From NCBI RefSeq assembly GCF_001949145.1, contig NW_019091441.1, positions 1-28,852 of the forward strand: a stretch of 28,852 nt of DNA. The letters run 5' to 3'. Under the pieces are notes generated by a model. It was given only the letters and a program-made list of their open reading frames with translations, did not search any database and was not told the DNA's origin. Within the stretch, counting starts at the first letter, position 1. Each line of letters begins with the position of its first letter. A program made the translations under genes and the position numbers. This DNA is from Acanthaster planci. Lineage: Eukaryota > Echinodermata > Asteroidea > Valvatida > Acanthasteridae. Below are positions 11,801-23,800 of this stretch, in pieces.

Positions 11801-14800
11801 ACTTCATGACCCCTGGCCTTTCCAAATTCTAAAAAGTAACAAGATATAACAATGTCTTACCACTGAGAAATTTATTTATGACTGTACTATACATGTCCAT
11901 GTACATGATGTATATGCCTGGTTACACTATCAGCATGGACAGGAATTTGGAATAATCCTATATTTTCCCCAAACTACAGAAACAGTATTTTTCAGTTTCA
12001 GCGATAATTCAATCTATATTCTACCATGAAAAGTATGAAGGACTGGTATGGTTGCAGAACAGACAAGTTTTATTATCTTCATCCAAAATAAAGGTAACAT
12101 GAAAATAAAGACATGAAAACTCACCAGCCTGTGCCCTGGCTGCTGTCCAGCCTAAACACTCAATTAGGTATCTGGATAGGAAATAAAGTATACAGCTATA
12201 TGTACATGTACAAACCAACATGTCTTGGCACCGATTACATTTCTCCAAAGACAAGTATGTGTGCTTCAAAATGCCACCATTTGTCTGACGGAACTACATG
12301 TATTGCAAACGTAACTACAATAATAACAAAGTCATTGCGATTTGCTTCACTTTACACACCTGTCTATCAATAATCTTATGTATAGCAGTGAAAAAGTACA
12401 AAATAAGGCATACATGTACATGTCAAGATACAGGAGATCCTTGTTAGTTACCAAGTTCTCGTCATTTTTGACTTGGCATTTCAACAACACAGGAACTTTG
12501 TGTTTTATTTGGATTTCTAATGAACAAACACAGTACTTTCTTGTGCCTGGGCTTTTATCAATCTTTCTTTAATCTGTCATTTGTTCGAGGAACTAACAGA
12601 GGAATTCCTTGTAGTGAACATTCGTCGTTTTGGATAAACTGAAAGTTGACGGGTGACATGAAACCTACACATGCATGTACAGTACCTGCATATGAGATAT
12701 CCTGTTCTGTTGACACCATGAGTACAATGGACTCCAATGACAAGATCTTTAAATTTGGGAGGTAAAATGAAAGAGAGCTTTACATGCCATGCATGACATA
12801 TGGAAATCCTGTAAGTAAGTAATCAATAACAAAGTGTCAGTAATCATGCAAGCTTTGACACTCTTCACCCATGACATTGTCATTAATAAGTCAATATCAT
12901 CAGGATGTCAAACTTCATGTGCATGAACGTGCTACAGTGTACATCAAAATCAGGTTATGCTTCTACCGTAGTTCATACTGGAACAAAATTACTGGGAAAA
13001 TTGCCTTCAGATTCATTTTGTGGAAAAATCATCACAATCACATTAGTTCTTCCTCCTACATAGCATCCAACGACTACTAAAGCCCACTAGCATCAAACCT
13101 CCCCCCCCCAAAAAAATTAACTGAATCCATTATTACAGACTGGTGATCTATTACTATGGACTAGCAATCCATCATTACAGATTCACAATCCAATGTTATT
13201 GATTATTCATAAATACCTCAGACAGTCTCCCTATTCAACAACGTGCAACTGGACTGTGTGTTAACATTTGATAACGCCTGCTGAGAAATGATAATGCCCT
13301 CTGGTGCCTGGATACAAGCCAGTTTAATCGATTCTGATTGGTCAAGAGTCCGTGTGCATGCGGTTTACCATGCACGTGCCAAGGCCATATAACGAGATTC
13401 TTTGGACAACTATAAAATAGAATGGACAGGGGTGTTATATGCTATATAATATTTTGTTTACAGCATGTAGTGTTCATTCATAGAAAATAACAGCAAGAGA
13501 ATAAAATAAACAACACTGTACGGCAGTGTTGTTGACTCAAGTCACTGGCTCAGACTCAAGTCACAATGTTTTTACTTGAGACTTGACTTGGAAAAAAAAT
13601 GACTTGGGATTTGACTTGAAAGAATATGACTTGCACCTTGACTGGACTAAATTTGATTTTGTGACAAACGTTCCTTGAACATAATAAAACCTTTGGTTGT
13701 TTGCACATAATCTGTTGAAAAGAATGCCCACTCAACACAAATCCTTTCAATGTAGGCTAGCGAGCGCGAAAGCAAGCTGCCTGACTGTCCATGGGTGGGC
13801 CACACGCTCTCATCTTAAAGCATGCGTATTCTTAGACAATATATCATTCATAGTTCAGTGCAGCAATTATTCTTTGTACTTCATATACATGTATGTACGT
13901 GATCTGAAAGCAAAAAGGAAGAAACTTTCTGAAACGGCCGGAAAAACTACTACCCCTCAGACAGTGACCAACAATTGACTGGGAAAACTAGACTTGACTT
14001 GGGAGGAATTGGCTTGAGACTTGACTCGGGAAATTTTGACTTAAGACTCGATTTGACTTGGGAAAATTTGAGTTGAGACTTGACTAGGGAAAAATAAATC
14101 ACATGTACATGTAAATGTAGTTACAACACTGCTTTCAGGGTACCTGTTACTGTGTACCTCATTACACTACTCGTACTGCACTTGTGCCACAGACACTTTT
14201 TTTTTCTTTCTTAATTTCAATTTCCATAATTTTCCCAAGTATAATTATTTTATTGCCTAAGCTGTACATGTCTGTATATAAACATACATGTACATACATG
14301 TAAATCTGTATAGCATAAATGTGTATCTATTTATTTATATATAAATTTCTGGGAAAATTACGAAGACTACAAATTAAGAAAACGCATACTTGCGAACACA
14401 GAACAAAAATACAGAACCTAAAAACAAAGAGGCGCCCCATTTTCACGTGCGCAGAGTGCACATCAGGAGCGAGCAGCATGAAGTCCATTTCGGCTGGGGT
14501 TTAGGGCCCACTTAATAAGGCCCCTGGAAGCTCCGGAGTTGTACATGCTCTCTGGTGCAATCTGAGACTATTTTGGGGAAAGAGTTCCATACACGGACAA
14601 CACTTGGATGCCCATGTGCTTTCATACATGTACATGTTATGGCAGTCAGGTATTGCATTGGAAATTTCAGAGCAGAAAGCCACTTTAACCCTAAATGTGC
14701 CTAGTCTCATGTTAGACAGATGCCAATCACTGGACGCCAAATTTATTTTGAGGGCAGCAGTGTCTCATCCAGTGACCTGTCCACATGTCCTTATATAGGC

Positions 14801-17800
14801 TACTGGTACTTTACAAATAAGGACAAAATTTGAGCAGAATTTTGCAAAATGATGAGATAAAATGACTTGGGAGAATTTGGGTAACAATGTATGCATATTT
14901 GAAGTGACAACATTGTTTTTTAGTTTGAAATAAAATCAATACACAGGGTTAAGTGGGGTGAAACGCCCTATTTTTCAGTATTAGTTTAATATCTCCACAC
15001 CATGTGGAGATGCTACGAATTTAAAATGAGGCTTTATGCAATATATGTCTCCTCTTTTGCATGTAAATATAATACATAAATGATATCTATGAGCATTTTT
15101 TTCCTCTGTCTCGGGGTAAAAACACCCACCTCCAGTTTTTTCAAAAATACGGCTTCTCCACAGGTTTTCCTGACATTTTCTATTGATTTAATTACTGAAC
15201 GCACTAAATTAAGCATCAAATAAATTTGTTAATTAGTTACCGGTAGTTATAACTATATTGAAATAATGGTACATGTAATGTAGGCACATGGAAGTGGATC
15301 ATAAACATTGTGGTACACAATACACGTATAAAAACTGCCAAAATTGAAGTCTATGAACAAAGTAAATTAGGCATTATAAAAATAAAGTGAGTCATACTTT
15401 TACCTAAAGCATAATCCATGTTATTGGACACACTATCTTTCTGGCCTATTGCTGCTAAGTTTTAAGAATAAAAATGCTACACCTGTACATGTACATTGTA
15501 AATACTGATACATCCTAATAATGTTGAGATTTCGTGAAGAGGTTTTCAGAAAAGTGTAGTGGTCAATGAGTCAAACACCAGATGTTCACCAAGGCCAGTT
15601 GACCAATTGATAAAACTTGGTAAGCTGCTTGGAATGTGGGGGCAGAGCCCAGTGCACCCACAACTTTCCTTGTTTCATGGAATAATATTTCTTTGAAATG
15701 AAGGGGTGGAACTTTATTAAGAAATTAATATAAGTCATGGGTTTACATCATTTGGTTTATTTTGATTGGTCAATGGAATTAGTCGTCAATTTAGAGCAGG
15801 GTGATGTAACTTTACTGCATAATTTACTTGTGACTTATATTCAGTAACTATGTTAATATACATGTAGTAGATTTGTAGAGTATAAAAACCCTGAAAGTGT
15901 GTCGAGTAATCAAGTTGGAACTTTGCGAGCAGAGAGCTAAAGTCTGATGAGACCAGTTTTGTTGCTTTGAGCCTGTGAAGTGTTTTCATATTGAGAAAAT
16001 ACTTGATTGTGAAGTATTTTGCTGCGGTGAAATACTTGTTAGCAAACAGGAGGCTTTTCCTCACCAACTCCCTGTTTGACTGTGAGGAGCTTTGCATGAG
16101 GCGAAGTTTTGAGAATAAAAGAAACTTGTTTTCTTAACCAACTTCTGTTTGTAAACAAAGACTTCTTTTAAGTCTGAATTGTCCGTGCACTTGGGCCAGG
16201 ACGATTGCTTCGAGTTCGGTTACTAAGACTCAAAATTCAGCACTATTAAAAACATCTCGCGTCAAGTTAAGGAGTCGAGGTTGTTACATACATATTTTTC
16301 AATACATAGTCTTTTGCTTTTCATTGAATTTGATCATAGTGGTTGTCGTGTCCTGATTCATTTCCGAGTGACGTATTGTTGTGGGAATGATGATCTGTCG
16401 TTCACAGAGGAATGAGATGATCTCACAGCATTGAGCTTTGAGAATATCATCCTTTGATGGCCAACTGAACCGGCTGGTTCCATGTGGATGAATATATTTA
16501 CAGTATGTACTTGATGGTCACATGAGTTGAAGTATCAATTGGAAGCTTCACAAATACTAAGTTCATGCACAAACCCACCAGCCAAAATTTGGAACCTACT
16601 GGTACCAGTAAACAGGCAGATTGTCTTATTGCAAGGGCTTGATGTCATTTTCTACCCAGGAAGCCAATTTGGTATTCCAACAGTGCATGCCTAAACTGAA
16701 GCACAGCCCAGGTCATTCAGGAATAGTAGCACGCATGTATGATTGTCTGCTCCAGGCCAACATACACCCAGCCATATGCCAACTCACATGCACACTTTGT
16801 TCCTGAAAGACCTTGCCTTTTTGAAACATTGAACTGGCTCATTTTTAGCAACTGTTACTGTTGCTATATAATTAACTTATCTTGTGTCATCTCTTTCATT
16901 GGTACTACTACTTATGGAAGAAACTTAAGCCTATATGTAAAACAAAATCATTAATGCCATACTACATGTACATGTACCCCTTACATCAAAGTTATTATTG
17001 GGATTCTAGAAATGCAGTGGTCCACTCATAATAGAAACTCGTACAAATAATTTCAAGTGATTAAGGCCAACCTGTGATGGTCATTTTAAAAAATCTTTTT
17101 CATATTTCTTTCAAAATCACACTGGTGCAATTGAAATATGTGAATTACTTAAATTCTTTTTATTATTGTCAGACATATATTTCATCTTATGATGCATATG
17201 TCCATTTCTTTCTCAGAAATAGATTTAAGCCAAGTGGTCGTTTTATCTCTGTTGACTCCGTATCTCCTAAACTGCCGCCCATAAGCAGATTTGACATGTT
17301 GAATTATTCGCCAGCCTGCATAACATGCAGGCTGCATGCACGGTGCACTACACAGCATCACAATTACCCACTTAGCTGCTGCCCGTAACCACTTTACGTC
17401 TTTGTATGCTGCACTATAAATACCAGCGTATTAGGGCTCCTTTTTTATATTCTATGGTTCTCGTATCTATTTTGACTTGAGGGAAGGTCGGTCAGTCGGT
17501 CGAACAAAAATTTCCTTTAAAAAAATCTATGCTGCTGCCATAATGACTGAATAAACCATGCAAAGTGCACTATGTATAACCGTCAACTGTTTTTATACTG
17601 AGTACCATGAGTTGTCTTTGTTTCTAGCAGAGTACAGAGAAATATTCTTAGTGCACACACATGTATGTTTGGTTCCCACAGACTGTGCGTGCATTTAGTT
17701 TGTGTATTCCAGCATGCGCAAAAGTGACATCTGGTCATCGGCCTGAAAACCTATTCCAGCAGACGAGGCATATCGGTGATGACCTATGTGAGGTATTTGT

Positions 17801-20800
17801 ACTGCCATTTCCCTCACTAACTTCATGTGTGAATAAATTGCCAATTATCTATCAAGTGGTGATATGTAATGGCTTCTATGTAAGACAGACCTCCAGAAAA
17901 AATATCATAGAAGTAAAAAGTGTACATTTTATGACAAAGGGTAATTATGAAAAAAGTTAAAACACTTTTAGCTACATGTACCTGTAAGTTTGTACCTAAC
18001 TTTCACAATTTGGCCCAGTTTACCGTCAAATAACTTTGATGCCACATGAAAAAATAGTAACTCTTATGATCAAAAAAGTTTATTACTTCTACAAAGAAAA
18101 CCTTTTCTTTGAAATTCACTTTGTTTTTCACTGGGAACCATTTTCATAATTTTTCGTGTTTTTCACCTTACTTAGTGCCCAATTTTCACACTGTTGTCCA
18201 ATTTCCCTCAGCACATCCATGATTCTGTTTGGAGGACTGATGAATCATTTGTGTACAGGTATGTCAGTTTATTTCTTTAAGTGCGGTTTATTTTCTACTT
18301 TTACTTGTATTGCACTAATACATACAATGACATCAAATTGCCCCATTAAAAGGCACAAACTTAAATTTTCCGTTCTCATTCATACAGTGTCCTTCTTGCA
18401 TGATGCATGTACTTACTCATTAGAGTGTTCATGATTTTTCTCACCATTCACAAGTAGAGACATGTCAGGGAAAAATAAAATGTTAGCTTCCCTTCCGACT
18501 TCTGACTCGGGTACTTTGGAAGACCGTGATTAGGACGGGCAAAAATTTGGGCAGAAAATGGATTTTTATCGTGTGCAAGTTAGCAAAAGGGACTTTTGTT
18601 AACATTCTAATTGGTATGGAAATGAGGGGGAAACAACTATATCTGAGCGTGATGTTCATCGATTACTTTTGGGGTTGACCTGCCTGAGTCGAAAGCCATT
18701 TTGCTGGCTTCTGGCTTAAGTGAGATTCAGTACTCATGTGCACAAACTTAAAGTGAGCAGTTCACACATTCGTGATTAGTACAGAACACAATACTGTGTT
18801 AAAGTCAGTCTCAACTCCAGGCACTGTACAATGGTCATGTGTGCAGTGTGTATGTACTTGGTGCATGTACATTTACTTTTCCAATGGTACTCCGTACACA
18901 TAGTGGCACGGTACCACTCAGTCTGGAAGTGATGACGTAACATGGATTTCGACTGTTGCTGCATTGATATTTGGGCAATATAGTATAGCATATGTATGCT
19001 CAGTGCTGTTTTGTACAGGTCATCACAACCTATTGTTTTTTTATATGCAAGGTCCTCTCAGCAGGGTTGGTAAAAAAAAGTTTTTTTCTCAAGGTCGGGA
19101 GCCAAAAATAAGATTAGTCGGAAATGAAAACTGTAGAATTTTAAAAGGGCACAGTTAAACATATACCAGTCAAACAGCCATACATGTATGTGCTGTAGTC
19201 TGGCAACTGGACTACTTTTTCCATCACATACTTGAGCAGTTTATCCTCTGCTCCAGCCATTTAAAAAAAATATGAAGAAAACTTTGAAATTTCGTAATTT
19301 GTGACTAATACTCGTAATTCCAAATCTGCACTGAAAAATCGTAATAATCGTAATGGTTGGCAGGTATGAAAACATCTGAAACCGACCAAAAGGCAAGCCC
19401 ATGGATTGCCCAAAAGCAAAATAAATTACTATTGAAACGGTTATCTTCACAAACAATAAAAGCCAAGACAATATATTACATGTACATAACAAAAAGGACT
19501 ATGAGACATTCCAATAAATACAATAATACTAATTATAACAGTTATTAAAGTAATATTCAGCATTTAACTTTTTTAAAGATTTTATAATGGACCCATATTT
19601 TTAATTTATATATATTTTTATTTTACTAATATAAATGAAACCTAAAACTTCCTTGGTTAAAATCAATTGGACATATTGATAAATGTACATGTGTGCATCT
19701 TGATGAAGATAAAGAAAAATCCTTCAGTTTCTTTTCCAAGCCAAAACTGTACATTCAGTCTTAAGAGCATCACATATGAAGCTACATGTACAATTTGTAT
19801 ATTGTATATGTATATTGAAAAGAAAATGTCAAACGTAGTCAAACTTGAAGAATGTTAAAAACTCACCATCATCTGAATGTTGACTAAGAAAGTCTTGGAC
19901 AACTGTGTTAAAGCTGTAGAGAAGAAAGTACTTTGCATGTCAGGTACCGTAGATAGTGCATCTGAATCATTCCAAAAACCGAGAAAATCGCCAAAGAAAA
20001 TTGATGAATGAAATCATATTCAATTGACATTTACACAATAATCTGTACATGTGTGTGTAATGGTGGCCATAAAAAACATTTTGTACGTATTCACTACATA
20101 TATGGTATCCATGTAGTACGCATCTAGTACACCACAGGTTTTCTTTCATCCTTACTACATGTACATATATGTAAAATGTTGCTCAACACAGGTTAGGGAG
20201 CTTGTCCAAAAGGTCGCTGTGGTTTAACTGCACTCGGTCACTGCATTTAAGCCACAGACTGACTAGTACGTACAGGTAGAAGAGTTTACATTTTGCACCT
20301 TTAAACATTTAATTTTGCACCTATAAAAACTAAACTATCTAACATAACATAAAGTCCATTTAGAGTAATTACACATAATTTGTCTCCAACTCGAGGCCAA
20401 TATTTGCATGTACAAAATACATGTATATAGTGCAATCTTACCTTTGAACAATGTTCTTGTGTGGTATAACATGTCCTCGAGTATGAAGTTTATGGTATTC
20501 AATGCCAGCTTTTGTGAATTCCTTGAAATAGGAAATATTAAAGATTATGCATATTTTCAGTGACCAAAACCAGTGAGTTTGGGCAGTGAACACTGAACAC
20601 TCCCACATGCCTGCAATGTGGACTCTGCATGGAAAATACACCATGATATGGGACATGTTACAATACAAAGTTGCCAGATAGCTCAGCATTTATTGGACTG
20701 GAATCAAACACTGAAAGCCCATTTCACCGCTGTTTCCAAAACGAAGTACGGTTGTGCACATGTGGGACATTTCTTCATGGAGCCTGCCCAATGTTGATGG

Positions 20801-23800
20801 ACTGGACAATTAAATGCTTAGAAAAGGGGATGGTTTTTACAAATAATGTATACAAATAAGAGAAGGGACATGAATATTCAGAGTTACTTCTCCGTTTACG
20901 TTTGATGTGGCAGTGGCACTTAAACAGTTGTTGATTTGACCATGTTAACATGTCCTGTTGTGTGAGTGGCCTACCGAAGAGGTGGAGGATATTTTTCATT
21001 TCATAGGCTTTGTGATCGATGTTAAGGTGCTTTTTATGGGCCACAAACTGATAGACAGTAAGTTTTCCCGAGGAAATGCCCAGTGTCAGGGTGAAGAATG
21101 GTCCTTTGGCTCTTTATCGCTGTTGAGGGTGTGTTGACAAACCTAAAATTGTTGTATGTAATACAAATTAGGCATGCTACGCCATCGTGCCATACGTTCT
21201 ACATGCTGTAGCAATGGACATTACAGATTGTTCTGCTACTGCGAGAAATCATATTCCATCGTACATGTACGTGGATATCTCTTTTGAGGTAATGGATGTC
21301 AGTATAAAAAATCATCTGATCTCATCTATGTGATTGTAGTTTATTGTCCTCCAACATCTGTCAAGAAGAAAACTACTGTCAACAAATTCTTCAAGAGTTT
21401 GGATCTTTATCAGAAGTAGCTGTCATTAGGCTGGGTCTCCTTATTATCCCAGGGGATTTCAACTTCCACATGGAGGATTGAACAAGAACGGATGTAACTC
21501 TATTCTGTGAACTTATTACTTCCTTTGGTCTAATTCAACATGTTAATTTCCTCACTCATGAGAAGTGACATATGTCAGACCTGGTAATAACTTGTTCTAC
21601 TGATAACTGTGTTTTGGATATCAAATTTGAAAACACCTTGCCATCTGATCACAGTCTGATTCCCTTTAAATCAGGCATGATAAAACCACAGTTATTACGA
21701 GTGATGTGGACCAGTCGGAAAATGTTATCGATTTCGGTTGACTCACTAACCCAATGCCTTATTACAAATCCAATATCCATCTCTGACACTGACTCTGTGA
21801 ATCTACTGGTTCGGAATTATAATTCAACAATGAAATCAGTTGTTGATAGTCTTGCTTCTGAAATTGCTTTCCTGAAAATCGTTTGTAGTCAAGCCCAGAG
21901 CACCCAGGTTCTGCAACGACATCATCCAGAGTAGTCAAGAAACCCGTTGTTTGGAACAGATTTGGGCAGCTAATCCTTTTCAGGTGAACAGACAGATTTT
22001 TCAGCAAAACGTCACCGCGAGATCATGACGGAAGCCGCAAAAATCGCTACAATCCGTATTTTGAACTGTGGTTTTCGGAAACGTACTTGAAGAAAACGTG
22101 ATCCATCCAGTCATAAAAGGATGATGGTTTGGGGTGCTTTTTTGCCCTTTTTTAAAGCTTGTGTTCTACATCAATGTTGATTTTAGTCGCTGTTTTTTGC
22201 AGCCAATTTTTTGACAGAATCAAATGGCATTGCCGAGTACCAACTTCGGGGCCCGATTAATTGTCAGAGGTATTTTTCAATGTCGTGATTATGGTTTTAA
22301 TGTGTGTAAATATTATCACCTTTCACCACATATAAATCTGTGTAAAATGACCGTAGGGATTATCACTCCTTGATAAATTTTATTGGTAGGATTTCAACAG
22401 GTTGTTCACATCCGTCAAAAATGCTGACATTCAAGACTTCAATTCACTTCAAATAAGTTGAAAGATGGACACGGTCATTATTGTTCCAGATATCAGCCAT
22501 GATTTTCTTCATTTCGTCAGACATTGGGAATTAATTCACTGCTGTTCACTTCAGAAAAAATGAACCCCCAAAGTTGAACATTATCTAATGGTCTATACTT
22601 TGAGGAACCTACATGTACCATATTTTGATTGCTTTGGACAATCAGAAAGTAGTCTGTTTAGTCATACTTGATCTAAACACCGCTTTTGATACTACTGACC
22701 ATTCCATTTTATTTCAAAGGTTAGAGGGGAGGTATGGTATAAATAACCTAGCGCTCCAATGGTTAAATCCTTATCTACATGTAGTTGGTCAAACTCAGCA
22801 GGTTTGTATTGTGTCTGCAAAATCAAAATTGACCGGTTTGTTATTTGGTGTACCACAGGGAAGTGTAATTGGGCCTATTCATTTTACGCTCTACCTTTCA
22901 CCGTTAGATGACATTTTCAAGAAGCACAATATTAACTTTATGTTATATGCTGAGAATGTTAATACATGTAGTTCTAGGATGTATCTTGAATTATGTGTTC
23001 AAGAATTGAGACACTGAATGGTTTTGAACAAGCTAGTTCTTAATGGGGCAAAGTCTGAGGTGATTCTTTTTTACGCTATGTTTCACAAATGTGATCCTTT
23101 AATAGGTTTGCTTGTGGGCTTCAGTGAAATTGTTCCTGCTAAAATTGTAAAGAATCTTGGTGTGTACTTTGACAATTATTGTGATATGGTCATTCATGTC
23201 TCCACAATGTGTCCATCAGGATACTTGGATTTGCATTGTGTAAGTAAAATCCAAAAAGTGCTGGATTGTGCCACCACTGAATGACTTATCCATCCATGCC
23301 TTTTTATGTTCAAGTTGGATTACTGTAACAGCCTTCTCTACAGCATTCCTGATTATTTAAATCAGAGGTTACAATTACTTCAAAATTACAAAGAAATATC
23401 AAGATATTACACCTGTTCTAAAGAGTCTTCACTGGATCCCTGCAGCACAACGTATTAATTCAAAATTCTTATTTTTGTTTATAAAGTTTAAAATAGGAAA
23501 GTCATCTGTCAGATTTATTCACAATTTGAGAGTTCATCCTGTAAAACGCACACATACTTGTTTTAACTGCTTTACATGCCAAGTTGGACATACCTTTGTT
23601 TTCCTGTGGTTAAGGAAACTTGAGAAAAGTGTTCCTTTTTCTCCAACTGAGATAACTCCTTGGAGATGGATTTTTGATGATTTTCTGGATGGTTCCTGTT
23701 CATTTTGCCACTGATAACCCTGACCCCAAAATGCCTCTGAAACTGGTTTTCAGAGAGGGGACAACAATGTGTGGACATGTGCAAGTCCACAAAATGCCAT

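Larger units (their letters stand above)
12747..19866 (-). other. DUSP11 intron between exons E and F, 7.1 kb
   Basis: This is the longest intron. It holds a dispersed repeat copy (about 13206-13400), a hAT-like element (13524-14131), ACATGTA clusters, a possible LTR relic (15805-16288), perfect hairpins at 14991-15011 and 17313-17333, and a second fragment of the dispersed repeat (about 17515-17605). No additional exon was recognised. Confidence 0.75.

Noticed and set aside
15786-16097. 103-codon minus-strand frame
   Set aside because: It overlaps the LTR-like segment antisense and has no recognisable motif.
20673-20720. Stretch GCCAGATAGCTCAG...TTGGACTG looks like the 5' half of a tRNA or tRNA-derived SINE
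   Set aside because: The D-loop part is missing, and no B box (GGTTCRANNC) or acceptor stem follows, so a tRNA gene cannot be supported.
21020-21104. Minus-strand frame with LHPDTG, resembling the HPDTGE motif of sideroflexins
   Set aside because: It is only a six-residue match in a short frame ending in a stop, with no following sideroflexin sequence.
22121-22137. MMVWGAF reading frame resembling the MVWG motif of Tc1 transposases
   Set aside because: No other Tc1 transposase block or inverted ends are near it. A short match like this can be chance.
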